Assembly (NCBI RefSeq): GCF_014836845.1 | Contig: NZ_JACSQA010000001.1 | Coordinates: forward strand, 186,001 to 250,000 | Direction: 5' to 3' | Length of the DNA: 64,000 bases | From: Ureibacillus galli | GTDB lineage: Bacteria; Bacillota; Bacilli; Bacillales_A; Planococcaceae | Shown here: one piece after another, positions 19,020 through 29,879 of the stretch | How the letters are laid out: the number at the start of each line of letters is the position of its first letter | How positions within the stretch are numbered: the stretch's first letter is position 1 | Program-made: the position numbers and the translations under genes | Notes under the pieces: generated by a model | Told to the model about the DNA's origin: nothing | Database searches by the model: none | Seen by the model: only the letters and a program-made list of their open reading frames with translations

Positions 19020-20107
19020 TTACATACCTCCATAATTAACGCTCGAAACTCGCTATCTACTTTTCTACATTCTGTTAAATCAATGGTTTGCATAAAAGGC
19101 TTTCCAATTTTACTTAGTAAAACAAACTTTAACTCCCCGTACTCTGCCTTTTTATCTTTCACGATAAATGGCTGCAAAGTTTCGAACGGATATTTTGCTA
19201 ATTGTTCAACCGGATATCCCGTATGATAAGCATAGTGTAAGAATGTTTTTGTAAATGAACGACTAATATGGCCATAACGCTCACTTAATAATAACGCATA
19301 AACCATCCCTATCATGACAGCTTCACCATGGGCAAGTCCCCCATACCCCGCTGCTGCTTCTAAGGCATGACCATATGTGTGACCAAAGTTTAAATACTTT
19401 CGAACGGATTGTTCTGTCTCATCTTCAGCTACAATTTTCGCTTTTACTTCAATTCCTAATTTTAGATGGTGAGCTAATTTCTCCTGTCCCATCTTATAAA
19501 AGTCAGGGCTAGCCATTAACTCTGTTAGCCATTTCTCATCCGAAATCATGGCATGTTTCACGACTTCCGCCATTCCAGAACGAACTTCCCGTGCATTTAA
19601 AGACTGTAAAAAATGAATATCGTAAATAACACCTTCTGGTTGATAAAAGGCACCCACTAAATTTTTCCCAAGTGGATGATTGATTGCCGTTTTTCCACCT
19701 ACTGCTGAATCATGGGCTAAAATAGTCGTTGGAATTTGTATAAAAGGAATGCCGCGCATATATGTCGCTGCAACAAAACCAGTTAAATCACCAACTGCCC
19801 CTCCCCCAAATGCAAATAAAATGGATTTCCGAGTACATTTTTTTTCAATTAAAAACGTATGGGCCCCTTGAAAGTTATCAAAACTTTTACATTCTTCCCC
19901 TGGAGGCATAACAAAAACTTCAAAAGGATATGGAAAATGCTCTTTAAAATAAGTCCCTTGATTGTCCCATACATTTTTATCTGTCAATACGAATAATTTA
20001 TCTGCCTTTTTTATTAAATTGCCATAAGATTCGATCGCATTCGTAAGTATCTCGTTACCTATTGTCACTTCATACTGATGGGAAGCCGTATTAACGGGGA
20101 TTTTCAT
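19016..20107 (-). CDS. aroB: 3-dehydroquinate synthase
   Basis: Second step of the shikimate pathway, NAD- and metal-dependent, 363 aa. The FGGGAVGDLTGFVAATYMRG region (NAD loop), the IQIPTTILAHDSAVGGKTAIN signature and the metal ligands HTYGHALE and HGEAVMIGM are intact. It begins 3 nt after aroC, with AAGGAG 9 nt upstream. Confidence 0.97.
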   Translation of the reverse strand: MKIPVNTASHQYEVTIGNEILTNAIESYGNLIKKADKLFVLTDKNVWDNQGTYFKEHFPYPFEVFVMPPGEECKSFDNFQGAHTFLIEKKCTRKSILFAFGGGAVGDLTGFVAATYMRGIPFIQIPTTILAHDSAVGGKTAINHPLGKNLVGAFYQPEGVIYDIHFLQSLNAREVRSGMAEVVKHAMISDEKWLTELMASPDFYKMGQEKLAHHLKLGIEVKAKIVAEDETEQSVRKYLNFGHTYGHALEAAAGYGGLAHGEAVMIGMVYALLLSERYGHISRSFTKTFLHYAYHTGYPVEQLAKYPFETLQPFIVKDKKAEYGELKFVLLSKIGKPFMQTIDLTECRKVDSEFRALIMEVCK

Positions 20108-20110
20108 TGA

Positions 20111-21292
20111 CTAAAACTCCTTCGCAACTTTTCTCATCTCATCAATTTGTGCTTTTAATTGGGGTAATTGATCGCTATGGAATTGGTCCACAATGACACT
20201 CGCAATTTCCCAAGCGATGACATTTTCTGCAACAATAGAGGCAGCAGGTACTGCACAACTATCAGAACGTTCCACACTTGCTTTAAATGGCTCTTTCGTT
20301 TCGATATCTATACTTTGAAGTGGTTTATATAGAGTAGGGATTGGCTTCATAACACCTCGAACGACAATCGGCATACCTGTAGACATACCACCTTCTAACC
20401 CACCTAAGCGGTTTGTTCTCCGTGTATATCCCTTTTCTTCATCCCATAAAATTTCATCATGAACTTCTGATCCTTTACGACGGGCCATTTCAAAACCAAT
20501 ACCAAATTCTACCCCTTTAAACGCATTGATTGACAACATTGCTTGCGCTAGTCTTCCGTCTAATTTTCGATCGTAATGAACATAGGAACCGATTCCAGCA
20601 GGAAGGCCTTCCACAATCACTTCCACTACACCGCCGATGGAATCACCCGCTTTTTTCGTTTCATCAATCATTTCAACCATTTTTGCTGAAGCTTCTTCGT
20701 CAACGCAATAGCAAGGATCTTGTTCTACAATTTCACGTATTTCCTTTGTAGATTTCCCTTCAATTTTCGTCGTATCAGCTTTAATACCTGCAATTTCCGT
20801 TACATGACTTACAATTGAAATTCCTAATTCGTTTAGTAACGCCTTTGCTACGGAACCAACAGCTACACGAACCGTCGTTTCCCGGGCACTAGATCTTTCC
20901 AAAACATTTCGTAAATCACGATGTCCATATTTAATGCCCCCTACTAAATCTGCATGGCCAGGGCGGGGACGGGAAATTTGACGTTTAATCTCGTTTGGAT
21001 CGACATCATCTGGTAGTGGGTCTGCACCCATAATTTTAGTCCAATGTTTCCAGTCATCATTTTTGACGATTAGGGCAACAGGGGAACCTAAAGTCTGCCC
21101 GTGGCGAACACCACCAACGATTTCAACTGTGTCCGTTTCAATTTGCATACGTCTTCCACGACCATGTCCACCTTGACGACGTTTTAAATCATAATTAATT
21201 TTTTCAGATGTAATTGGTAAAAGGGATGGTAACCCCTCAATAATGGTAGTTAACTGGGGTCCATGAGACTCTCCTGCAGTAAGGTAACGCAT
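20111..21292 (-). CDS. aroC: Chorismate synthase
   Basis: Makes chorismate from EPSP using reduced FMN. The 393-aa protein has the signatures GESHGPQL (7-14), [17 protein letters not shown] and SARETT, and a C-terminal [18 protein letters not shown]. It is the first gene of the aromatic operon (called aroF in B. subtilis), with GAAGGGAG upstream and a terminator for cheR before it. Confidence 0.97.
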   Translation of the reverse strand: MRYLTAGESHGPQLTTIIEGLPSLLPITSEKINYDLKRRQGGHGRGRRMQIETDTVEIVGGVRHGQTLGSPVALIVKNDDWKHWTKIMGADPLPDDVDPNEIKRQISRPRPGHADLVGGIKYGHRDLRNVLERSSARETTVRVAVGSVAKALLNELGISIVSHVTEIAGIKADTTKIEGKSTKEIREIVEQDPCYCVDEEASAKMVEMIDETKKAGDSIGGVVEVIVEGLPAGIGSYVHYDRKLDGRLAQAMLSINAFKGVEFGIGFEMARRKGSEVHDEILWDEEKGYTRRTNRLGGLEGGMSTGMPIVVRGVMKPIPTLYKPLQSIDIETKEPFKASVERSDSCAVPAASIVAENVIAWEIASVIVDQFHSDQLPQLKAQIDEMRKVAKEF

Positions 21293-21444
21293 AAAACACT
21301 TTCTCCCTTCAACTCGCTAAAGTATGTATTTTTTACTATAACATATTATACATGAAAAAACAGTGGCAATTTTGAAACTAAATAGAAATAGTACCGAATA
21401 TTCAGAAATGAAGGCATCATACAATCAAGCTTTAAGTCTAAATA

Positions 21445-21478
21445 GTAAAAATACGCTTCTCGTTCATACGAAAAGCGT
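21445..21478 (-). terminator. Terminator of cheR
   Basis: Stem ACGCTTcTCGT (21453-21463) with ACGAaAAGCGT (21468-21478), one internal mismatch, loop of 4, followed on the minus strand by TATTTTTACTATTT. Confidence 0.75.
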
Positions 21479-21543
21479 GATCCATTTCAAAGAAGTTTTA
21501 AAGTAAAAGCCACTTAACACTTTCTTTTCCTTAATTATTCATT

Positions 21544-22371
<828 letters not shown>

Positions 22372-22434
22372 TTAAATATATATCATTCCAACTATATTGT
22401 TATCGTCACAGGGATGAAAAATATAACAGTCCGA

Positions 22435-22686
22435 TTACAGTTTTTCTTGTAAAGAAGATTGATTAGCAGTATCAATTGCTAACTGCTGTCTCGTTTTTTC
22501 TATTTCTAAACGTAGCTTTTCTGTTTCAACGATATAACTTTCTTGTCTTAATTTTTCTAACTTTATTTCTTGTTTCATCGCTTCTAATTTATATTTTGTT
22601 TGTTTGTTTAAATAATCTGTCATAATTCCCGAAATTGACACTAACGTTAAAAATACAAATACGCAAATAACGATTATCGTTCCCAT
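22435..22686 (-). CDS. Small single-pass membrane protein with coiled coil, unknown
   Basis: 83 aa with one N-terminal membrane helix (about 3-22) and then a highly charged heptad-like helix (about 30-75, rich in K, E, L, Q). The layout resembles PspB-like or cell-envelope scaffold proteins, but I do not recognise the family. A GGGGG ribosome site precedes the ATG. It stands alone between ndk and cheR, where B. subtilis has no such gene that I recall. Confidence 0.6.
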   Translation of the reverse strand: MGTIIVICVFVFLTLVSISGIMTDYLNKQTKYKLEAMKQEIKLEKLRQESYIVETEKLRLEIEKTRQQLAIDTANQSSLQEKL

Positions 22687-22740
22687 ATGTAACCCCCACT
22701 TTATTTCGGCTTAAAAGCTAATTATTCTGTTAATTTACAC

Positions 22741-22778
22741 TAAAAAAACAACTATCGCAAGTAACGACAGTTGTTTTT
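22741..22778 (-). terminator. Terminator of ndk
   Basis: Stem AAACAACTaTCG (22746-22757) with CGAcAGTTGTTT (22765-22776), one mismatch, loop of 7. T runs lie on both sides, so it could act in both directions. Confidence 0.8.
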
Positions 22779-22792
22779 GGTTTTTCTAACTA

Positions 22793-23209
22793 TTAAGCTA
22801 AACCTTCACCGAACCATAAGCTAATTTCACGTTCTGCAGATTCTACTGAATCAGACCCGTGAATAATGTTTTCAGCAACTGTTACAGCGAAGTCACCACG
22901 GATAGTACCTGGTTGAGAATCAGCTGGGTTTGTTTTACCCATCATTGTACGAGCTAATGAAATAACATTTTCACCTTCCCATACCATTGCAAATACTGGG
23001 CCAGAAGTGATGAAATCAACTAATTCGCCAAAGAAAGGTTTGTCCGCATGTTCTGCATAGTGAGCTTCTGCGATTTCACGGCTAGCTACCATAAGTTTTG
23101 CACCTTTTAGTTCAAATCCGCGACGTTCAAAACGGTTCACGATATCTCCGATTACTTGACGTTTTACACCGTCTGGTTTAATCATTAAAAATGTTTTTTC
23201 AATTGCCAT
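22793..23209 (-). CDS. ndk: Nucleoside diphosphate kinase
   Basis: Balances NTP pools by phosphate transfer through a phosphohistidine. The 138-aa protein shows IKPDGVKR (9-16) and the active-site [15 protein letters not shown] with the catalytic His near 114. AAGGAG lies 12 nt upstream. It sits between hepT and cheR as in B. subtilis. Confidence 0.97.
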   Translation of the reverse strand: MAIEKTFLMIKPDGVKRQVIGDIVNRFERRGFELKGAKLMVASREIAEAHYAEHADKPFFGELVDFITSGPVFAMVWEGENVISLARTMMGKTNPADSQPGTIRGDFAVTVAENIIHGSDSVESAEREISLWFGEGLA

Positions 23210-23326
23210 GTTTTATTTACACTCCTTAAGTTCTAATAAGGCATTTACACCTACCGATAAATATTACCAAAATAACTTAGATACATCAACTAAAACCAAT
23301 ATATACCGAATCACTTCATCGATCAT

Positions 23327-24301
23327 TTAAAATTTTCGTTTACCAATAAATAAAGCGATATCCCGTAATTTCTTTTTCATAGGGTGATTTGGTAAAGCCT
23401 CTACTTCCTTTAAGGCTTTTCTTAAATATTGATTGCTGATTGTAATAGATTGTTTTATAGAATCGGAATTTCGAACAACTTTCAACATTTCTAGACGACC
23501 ACTTTCTGTAACTTCTCCCACAGATGCTTGGTCTATAAATTGATCAATTGTTGGATTTCCTTTTAACAAAAGTATCGGCAACGTAATATTCCCTTGCAAC
23601 AAATCGCTACCTGCAGGTTTACCAAGCTCTTTATCAGTTGCAGTAAAATCTAAAATATCATCCACGATTTGATAGCTCATCCCTACAAAATAACCAAATC
23701 GTCTAAGATGACCGACACTTTTATCATCTAATCCGCCAACAACTGCCCCTAGCTCACAGCTCGATTCAATGAGTAAAGCAGTTTTTCGTTTAATACGACG
23801 GAAATAATCTTTTAAGTTTTGATCTTTACGAAACTTATCTTCTATTTGTATAACTTCACCATTACAAATTTCAACCATTGTTTTAGCTAAAATCTGATGG
23901 ACTCTTTTATTTTCGATAGATGTTACATACTCTAAAGCCCTTGCAAAAATAAAGTCGCCAGTATACATGGCAACACGATTATTCCATTGCGCTTTAACAG
24001 TATGTGTACCCCTTCTCAAATCCGAATTATCAATAACATCATCATGGACAAGAGATGCCATATGAATTAACTCTAACGGCACTGCGATATTTTTTACCTT
24101 ATCAATGTTATAATGCCCAAATTTTGCACTGACTAATACAAATACCGGGCGAATTCGCTTACCACCAGATTGTAGTAAATGGAGAGAGGCATCATTTATC
24201 AAGTGCGAAGACGAGTTTAACGCTTTTTCCAATTCTTTTTCGATGATGTCTATATCCGATTTCAAATCGGAATAGAGTATTTTTAACTTCATCTTTTCCA
24301 C
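23327..24301 (-). CDS. hepT: Heptaprenyl diphosphate synthase component II
   Basis: Catalytic subunit of the heterodimer that builds the C35 side chain of menaquinone-7. It is a trans-prenyltransferase with both Asp-rich motifs (DDVIDNSDLRRG, and DDILDFTATDKELGKP) and the RIKRKTALLIESS segment. The 324-aa frame starts at GTG with AGAAGG 8 nt upstream. It forms one operon with menG and hepS. Confidence 0.95.
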   Translation of the reverse strand: MEKMKLKILYSDLKSDIDIIEKELEKALNSSSHLINDASLHLLQSGGKRIRPVFVLVSAKFGHYNIDKVKNIAVPLELIHMASLVHDDVIDNSDLRRGTHTVKAQWNNRVAMYTGDFIFARALEYVTSIENKRVHQILAKTMVEICNGEVIQIEDKFRKDQNLKDYFRRIKRKTALLIESSCELGAVVGGLDDKSVGHLRRFGYFVGMSYQIVDDILDFTATDKELGKPAGSDLLQGNITLPILLLKGNPTIDQFIDQASVGEVTESGRLEMLKVVRNSDSIKQSITISNQYLRKALKEVEALPNHPMKKKLRDIALFIGKRKF

Positions 24302-24319
24302 GCGTGAAACCTTCTCCCC

Positions 24320-25024
24320 CTAATTTTCTTTTTTAAAACCCAAATGCATTGCAGCTGCTCCACCACTATATCCTTTATAAGTTACTTTTTCAAAACCAGT
24401 ATCTTGGAACATTTTTGCAAGTTTTTTCATCCCTGGGAAATCACTCGCAGATTCTTGTAACCATGAATACTCTTTATAGCTTTTAGCAAAAAGTTTACCG
24501 AATAAAGGCATGATATAGTTAAAGTAAAAACGAAATAGTTGTCTATATACAGGTATTTCAGATTGTGACGTTTCTAGGCAGACAGCCATTCCACCTGGCT
24601 TCAGGACACGATTCATCTCCCTTAACACTTGCATATAATCTGGAACATTACGAAGACCAAAACCAATTGTGACGTAGTCAAAAGTGTTATCTTCAAAAGG
24701 AAGTTCCATAGCATTTCCGTGAATTAACTCAATCTGTGGATACGGGGCAACTTTTTGTTCTCCCACTTTCAGCATATTTTGACTAAAGTCTAATCCTTTT
24801 ACAACACCGTTTTCTCCTACTGCCTTCGCTAATGCTATGGTCCAATCCGCTGTTCCACAACAAACGTCTAAACATTTAGAGCCCGGCTGTACATTCATCC
24901 GCTTCATCGTATCTTCACGCCATTTGACATGTAATTTAAAACTAATGACTGAATTCATTTTATCGTAGCTTTCTGAAATACTTTCGAAAACTTCGTGTAC
25001 ATGTTGTTCTTTCGATTTTGCCAT
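24320..25024 (-). CDS. menG: Demethylmenaquinone methyltransferase
   Basis: Last step of menaquinone synthesis (UbiE/MenG family), 234 aa. The SAM loop [10 protein letters not shown] (about 48-57), [21 protein letters not shown] and LRNVPD are typical. It sits between the two heptaprenyl synthase subunits, a conserved Bacillus arrangement coupling ring and tail supply. Confidence 0.96.
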   Translation of the reverse strand: MAKSKEQHVHEVFESISESYDKMNSVISFKLHVKWREDTMKRMNVQPGSKCLDVCCGTADWTIALAKAVGENGVVKGLDFSQNMLKVGEQKVAPYPQIELIHGNAMELPFEDNTFDYVTIGFGLRNVPDYMQVLREMNRVLKPGGMAVCLETSQSEIPVYRQLFRFYFNYIMPLFGKLFAKSYKEYSWLQESASDFPGMKKLAKMFQDTGFEKVTYKGYSGGAAAMHLGFKKEN

Positions 25025-25050
25025 TTTTTCAAAACCTTTCTAACGCTAAT

Positions 25051-25797
25051 CTAATTTAGCGCAATTTGTTGCTTTATGTATAACTTTAAATCGTCTTTTA
25101 ATACATTAGACGATTGAAGATATTCGTTTAACAAATTTTTAAGAGAAGAAATTTGGTTTTCAATCATACTCTCAAATAATTTTTCATCCTCAGCACTCTC
25201 GATCATTTTTTTAAATAAAATAGATGGTTTGCCTTGTTGGAGATGACGATATTCCTCAAGTAATTGAAGCAACAGTAACCCTGTATGCATAAATGCACTA
25301 TATTGTTCAAATTCATAAACTTGATAAAATCTTTTAATTAGCTCAGTTTGTATCACTGAAATCGTTTCATACCATTGGTCAATTGTATATTGTTTGGATT
25401 CATATACTTTCATTTGATGTTCACAACGACTCACAATGCCTTCAGAAAGCTGTCGAATTAACGAGATGTTACCAGAACGAGCTAAAATTTCATAATAACG
25501 TCCGCTATAGAAATCCCCCGACAGAACTGTTAGCTGCTGCTCTTTATTCAATGCATTTTTCTCATTAATCTTCTCATGTTCATAAAGGGAAGCATGAACG
25601 ATTCCAACTGTAATAGCGCTTTCGTCTATTTGTTTATTCCATTTTTCTCCATTCAAAAATGGTAATAATAAATAAAACAATTGATTTTCATTCACCACTG
25701 GTGTTCCAGTATACTGCAGTAAAGTTCTATGACGAACATGCATGAAAATATTTGTTTTTAATTGTTCTATTGATTGTTGAATGTATGTTGCATCCAT
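25051..25797 (-). CDS. hepS: Heptaprenyl diphosphate synthase component I
   Basis: Non-catalytic helical subunit that sets product length for HepT. It has 248 aa, is poorly conserved, and lacks DDxxD. Identification rests on length, helical composition, the GDFYSGRYYEILARSGNISLI segment typical of HEPPP synthase subunit 1, and its place upstream of menG-hepT. GGAG lies 7 nt before the ATG. Confidence 0.85.
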   Translation of the reverse strand: MDATYIQQSIEQLKTNIFMHVRHRTLLQYTGTPVVNENQLFYLLLPFLNGEKWNKQIDESAITVGIVHASLYEHEKINEKNALNKEQQLTVLSGDFYSGRYYEILARSGNISLIRQLSEGIVSRCEHQMKVYESKQYTIDQWYETISVIQTELIKRFYQVYEFEQYSAFMHTGLLLLQLLEEYRHLQQGKPSILFKKMIESAEDEKLFESMIENQISSLKNLLNEYLQSSNVLKDDLKLYIKQQIALN

Positions 25798-25877
25798 AGA
25801 TATTACTCCATTCTACTTAAAGTGCAACTGTTCTTGACAATTGCATTGGTTCGATTGGTTCACCAATCAAATGAATT

Positions 25878-26099
25878 TTACTTCTTTGAGCCGCTTTCTA
25901 CTATACCATGGGCAGAAATAATTTTTGCTTTTCCACGAATTTTCATCGCAGATGTATGTTCTGTAAATTGAGCAATCATTACTTCTCCAGCATCTAATTT
26001 TTCTGAATGATGGAATTTTGTATCCGTACCACGTGTTAAACCGATTACATGTACGCCATCTTCTTGAGCTTCAATGATTATATAATCTGGTTGTGTCAT
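25878..26099 (-). CDS. mtrB: Tryptophan RNA-binding attenuation protein TRAP
   Basis: TRAP forms an 11-subunit ring which, when loaded with tryptophan, binds GAG/UAG repeats in trp leader RNA and prevents expression. The 73-aa protein (start ATG 26099, GAGGAG upstream) keeps [17 protein letters not shown] and [11 protein letters not shown] with the RNA-contacting Lys and Lys-x-Arg. It lies next to folE as in the B. subtilis mtrAB operon. The trp genes it would control are not at their usual aro location in this window. Confidence 0.95.
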   Translation of the reverse strand: MTQPDYIIIEAQEDGVHVIGLTRGTDTKFHHSEKLDAGEVMIAQFTEHTSAMKIRGKAKIISAHGIVESGSKK

Positions 26100-26160
26100 A
26101 GTATCGTTTCTCCTCAAATAAACATATTCTTGTACATCATATCACAATAAAACACTATAT

Positions 26161-26730
26161 TTAAGACATTTGAATAAATGAAATAACTTCCCGACGTAAA
26201 ATTTCGTCTTCTTCATATACTCCTCGAGCTACGGAAGTAACTGTCTTTGAACCTGGTTTTTTTAATCCTCGCATCGTCATACACATATGTTCCGCTTCCA
26301 CAACGACATACACTCCTTTAGGTTGTAACATTTCCATAATAGAATCTGCTACTGTAGAAGTGATACGCTCCTGCAACTGAGGTCTGCGCGCAACTGATTC
26401 GACACAACGCCCTAATTTACTTAAACCTGCGACACGTCCACCTTCTGGTAAATAGGCAATATGAGCTTTTCCATAGAATGGAACTAAATGATGTTCGCAC
26501 ATTGAGTAAAAGGGAATATCTTTCACTAAAACTAAATCCTCATGGTTCTCATGAAAAACTGTGCTAAAAAATTCTCGTGGATCTGTATCGATACCACTAA
26601 ACATTTCTTCATACATTTTAGAAACTCGTTTCGGTGTATCTAATAAACCTTCTCGATTTACATCTTCACCAACGGCTTCTAATATCATTTTTACGGCTTC
26701 TTCTATTTTTTCTAAGTTCACTTTCGACAT
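26161..26730 (-). CDS. folE: GTP cyclohydrolase I
   Basis: First step of folate synthesis (GTP to dihydroneopterin triphosphate), called mtrA in B. subtilis. The 189-aa protein starts at ATG 26730, with AGGAGGAAG upstream; the longer open frame has no ribosome site. Zinc ligands are in [18 protein letters not shown] and [20 protein letters not shown] and GRCVESVAR are also typical. Confidence 0.97.
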   Translation of the reverse strand: MSKVNLEKIEEAVKMILEAVGEDVNREGLLDTPKRVSKMYEEMFSGIDTDPREFFSTVFHENHEDLVLVKDIPFYSMCEHHLVPFYGKAHIAYLPEGGRVAGLSKLGRCVESVARRPQLQERITSTVADSIMEMLQPKGVYVVVEAEHMCMTMRGLKKPGSKTVTSVARGVYEEDEILRREVISFIQMS

Positions 26731-26859
26731 CTTTCTTCCTCCTAAACCGATGCAACGTTGCACTGTCAAAATGAATCGTAGCATATACTGACTTTATACG
26801 CAAAAAGGGTTTCTTCCCTTTTTAAAAAATTTATCAATCAATGTTATGTATTGGTAATA

Positions 26860-26901
26860 TTAAAAAGAGCAGTCATCATGCTTGTCCATGACGACTGCTC
26901 T
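26860..26901 (-). terminator. Terminator of hbs
   Basis: Fifteen-bp stem (26866-26880 with 26887-26901, one mismatch), loop of 6, followed on the minus strand by TTTTTAATATT. Confidence 0.85.
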
Positions 26902-26920
26902 ATGTAACTGCAGGATGCTA

Positions 26921-27202
26921 TTATTTTACAGCATCTTTAAGCGCTTTCCCTGGTTTGAAAGCAGGTACTTTGCTAGCAGCGATTTCGATTTCTTTACCTG
27001 TTTGTGGGTTACGCCCTTTACGAGCGGCACGTTCACGTACTTCGAAGTTACCAAAACCAATTAATTGTACTTTGTCACCCTTTGCAAGAGCATCTTGAAT
27101 TGTATCAAATACAGCTTCAACTGCTTTAGAAGCATCTTTTTTTGAAAGACCTGCAGCTTCAGCAACAGAGTTTACTAATTCTGTTTTATTCACACCATTC
27201 AC
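26921..27202 (-). CDS. hbs: DNA-binding protein HU
   Basis: Small histone-like dimer (93 aa) that bends and compacts DNA. The whole HU fold is visible: [15 protein letters not shown] at the start, [21 protein letters not shown] with the DNA-gripping beta arm, and [12 protein letters not shown] at the end. AGGAGGTG lies upstream. It is placed between spoIVA and folE as in B. subtilis. Confidence 0.97.
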   Translation of the reverse strand: MNGVNKTELVNSVAEAAGLSKKDASKAVEAVFDTIQDALAKGDKVQLIGFGNFEVRERAARKGRNPQTGKEIEIAASKVPAFKPGKALKDAVK

Positions 27203-27398
27203 CTCCTCTCAAAGGGTCATGAACCTAAATCATGTAAAAAGAGTAACATATAGAAAATCGCGACGCAACAATATTTATCCATGTTTTTCTATAATAAATT
27301 GTCTTTTTTTAAATAAAACACAAATAACAGGACTTTTCTCCTAAAAAAGGGAAAGCCCTGTTACTAATTTGTGCCAAATTTTATGAAATTATACAACA

Positions 27399-28877
27399 CT
27401 AAATAATAAAGGTTACTAAACCGCGTTCACCCTCATTGACCATTCTTTCAATTGTTTGACGCATTCTTTTCTTCGCACTCAATGGTACTGCATTCATTTT
27501 GTAACGAATACCTTCTTTTAACACTTCGTGTAACGTAGTTCCAAATAGTTGCGTTTTCCATAATTGCTCCCGATCATGCTTATAGGCATACTGTAAATCT
27601 TTTAAAAGCTGTTGACTATAAAATTCTGTTCCAATTAATGGTGCAAACTCAGTTTCCATATCTACACGAATAATGTGATACGATGGGGCTGAAGCTTTCA
27701 TTCGAACTCCATAGAAATTATTTTGTTTAATAATTTCTGGTTCGCTTGGCTCAAATTCCTCCATTGTCGGTAATGTCACACCATAGCCATGTTCACTAGC
27801 TTCTTCTATTGCTTCACGGAATCGTCTATGTGCCTGTTTTGCTTCTGCCGCTTCTTTAATAAAGAGTAGCCAATCTTTTTTCGTTGCAATCGGTGAATCC
27901 AACCATTCATTACATACCGCTTTATAAATTTCAGGCTTTAACGTAATACGAACAGTTGCTAAACCTAGACCAGCATCAACTCGCTCAATTTCACTTTCTT
28001 CTACAAAGTCAATTTCCCGTAATTGGGATGCAGCTTGGGATACGTCTCGAATTTTTGTTACTGAATTTAATACGTTTCCAACAGCGTCAGAAAGCGTCAC
28101 ATTCAATGGATGTGTATAATCTAACACATCTAACCAATCTGGCTTTTCAACTTCAATATCTTCAATTGGGAACTCATATAATGCTTCCTGGAGAATGTAC
28201 TCCATATCCTTTACTGACATTTGGTCAATGGCCACTGGAATTACAGGTACCCCATATTTCTCCAGCAGTTCATTACGAAGGGCCATCGTATTGTTATGCG
28301 TAGGCATTTGACAATTTAGAACAATGACAAATGGTTTTCCAATCGCTTTAAGTTGATCAACAATTTGCTCTTCTGCTGATTCTGCAGCAATTCGGTTAAT
28401 CCCATTAACTGTTCCATCTGTTGTCACAACAACGCCAATATTGGCATGATCCCGAATTACTTTATCAGTCCCGATTTTAGCTGCTTCTTCAAAGGGAATA
28501 GCTTCAGAATGCCACGGGGTATGAACATATTTTGGACCATCTTCATCCTCATATCCCTTCACACCATCAATAATGTAACCAACACAGTCTGCAAAACGAA
28601 TGCGGAAAGGTATTTCACTTTCGCCAATATTAATCTCCGTTCCTTGGGCAGGAACAAATTTTGGTTCAGCCGTCATGATGACAGGACCCGGTGAACTTTG
28701 AGGCAGCTCGTCCAGAGCTCTTTTGCGATCTTCTTCATTTACGATATTCGGGAGCACAATTGACTCCATCATTTTTTTCACAAAAGTAGACTTACCAACT
28801 CTAACAGGCCCTACAACACCAATATATACGTCCCCATTCGTTCTTTCTGCTATTTGATGAAAAATTTCTTCGCCTAT
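27399..28877 (-). CDS. spoIVA: Stage IV sporulation protein A (ATPase), apparently starting at an ATA codon
   Basis: ATPase that polymerises on the forespore surface as the spore-coat basement layer. The first conventional codon in frame (GTG, 28781) would give 460 aa and cut away the Walker A motif. The same frame runs on upstream through FHQIAERTNGDVYIGVVG and GPVRVGKST to an ATA at 28875-28877. That ATA lies 7 nt after a perfect AGGAGG, and a TAA closes the frame ten codons further up. From this point the product is 492 aa, the family length. The C-terminus ends GERGLVTFII, like other SpoIVA proteins. The start codon is the oddity; the gene identity is secure. Confidence 0.93.
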   Translation of the reverse strand: MGEEIFHQIAERTNGDVYIGVVGPVRVGKSTFVKKMMESIVLPNIVNEEDRKRALDELPQSSPGPVIMTAEPKFVPAQGTEINIGESEIPFRIRFADCVGYIIDGVKGYEDEDGPKYVHTPWHSEAIPFEEAAKIGTDKVIRDHANIGVVVTTDGTVNGINRIAAESAEEQIVDQLKAIGKPFVIVLNCQMPTHNNTMALRNELLEKYGVPVIPVAIDQMSVKDMEYILQEALYEFPIEDIEVEKPDWLDVLDYTHPLNVTLSDAVGNVLNSVTKIRDVSQAASQLREIDFVEESEIERVDAGLGLATVRITLKPEIYKAVCNEWLDSPIATKKDWLLFIKEAAEAKQAHRRFREAIEEASEHGYGVTLPTMEEFEPSEPEIIKQNNFYGVRMKASAPSYHIIRVDMETEFAPLIGTEFYSQQLLKDLQYAYKHDREQLWKTQLFGTTLHEVLKEGIRYKMNAVPLSAKKRMRQTIERMVNEGERGLVTFII

Positions 28878-28901
28878 TGTAGCTCCTCCTTTACGTAATT
28901 C

Positions 28902-28928
28902 AGTTTATGATTGCCTTACCTCAATTAT
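28902..28928 (-). promoter_or_regulatory. Putative sigma-E promoter of spoIVA
   Basis: On the minus strand ATAATT (28923-28928) is followed after 13 nt by CATAAACT (28902-28909), one mismatch from the sigma-E -10 consensus. Transcription would start near 28895, just ahead of the Shine-Dalgarno, and would support the ATA start at 28877. Confidence 0.5.
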
Positions 28929-29044
28929 GAAACAACCATGTATAATTTCAGAAAAATAAATGGATTATTTTTTCCACTAGTTCATTTAGTGAATGACTTT
29001 TACTCAGAAATGGATGGATTCATTTTCCATTGTTTAAAAATATG

Positions 29045-29086
29045 AAAAGGTGCCCTTAAATATGACATTATTTAAAGGCACCTTTT
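29045..29086 (-). terminator. Terminator of yphF
   Basis: Eighteen-bp stem with one mismatch (29045-29062 with 29069-29086), loop of 6, ending in a T run on either strand. Confidence 0.8.
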
Positions 29087-29094
29087 ATAGTATT

Positions 29095-29820
29095 TTATTC
29101 TTTTTCTAGTGTTGGGTCGTACATAAATACTGGTTCGTTGTTCTCATCAACTGTATAAGGTAGTGAATAAGCAGGAACAACTGGGTAGGCATCTACAAGA
29201 TACGTTCGTATATCTTCACCTGGAGTTGGTTTTAAATTATTTTCCTTTAAGAACGTATTTAAATCCATTGAATAATCGACATACAGATCACCTTCTGTAG
29301 TTACAATGATCGGTAGTTGATTATTCGTATAAGGGCTAGGAACGGTTAATTCTTCTTTATAACCGATTTTTTTATAATCGATAGTATAAATATAATCAGT
29401 TATTTTATCTTTAAAGGTTGGGTATTGAGAGCCCATAAAACGAATATTCAATTCGCGCATACGTTCAGCTGCCCGTAAATCTACTAATTTTACAGTCGGA
29501 TTTTTCTCTGGATCCCAAATAATATATTGGAAAATGCCACCTTTTTCATAAGAATTGGCAGGAGCATTAGCTAAATATTTTGGAGCTAGCTTTTCAAAAT
29601 CAATTGGATATTTAATAAATAAATCCGTATCCATATCACGATTTTTAATTGGGAGTACGCCTGTATCCGCTTGATATTCTTCAACAGCCTTTTGTACAGA
29701 TGCTAGTTGTATATCATCGGGCACTTGATTTTCCACCTTTTCCTCTTCTGGAAATAGACAGCCTGATAATAACACTGTAGTTAATGCGAGCATTAAAAAT
29801 AAGCTCCATTTTCTTGTCAT
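29095..29820 (-). CDS. yphF: Lipoprotein YphF, unknown function
   Basis: 241-aa predicted lipoprotein. The short signal sequence ends in the lipobox LLSGC, with lipidation at the Cys near residue 21; an acidic stretch follows. The mature part has no recognised catalytic motif. Identified by position between spoIVA and gpsA and by length, matching B. subtilis YphF. The start ATG at 29820 has GAGGTG upstream; a GTG three codons earlier would overlap that site. Confidence 0.75.
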   Translation of the reverse strand: MTRKWSLFLMLALTTVLLSGCLFPEEEKVENQVPDDIQLASVQKAVEEYQADTGVLPIKNRDMDTDLFIKYPIDFEKLAPKYLANAPANSYEKGGIFQYIIWDPEKNPTVKLVDLRAAERMRELNIRFMGSQYPTFKDKITDYIYTIDYKKIGYKEELTVPSPYTNNQLPIIVTTEGDLYVDYSMDLNTFLKENNLKPTPGEDIRTYLVDAYPVVPAYSLPYTVDENNEPVFMYDPTLEKE

Positions 29821-29879
29821 TTTTCTCACCTCAATGTTGATATCCCAAATATCGACCTAATCGTTATGAAAACGAATAT

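Noticed and set aside
21300-21440. A promoter for the aromatic operon
   Set aside because: A TATAAT occurs, but no -35 at acceptable spacing could be fixed by eye, so no site is listed.
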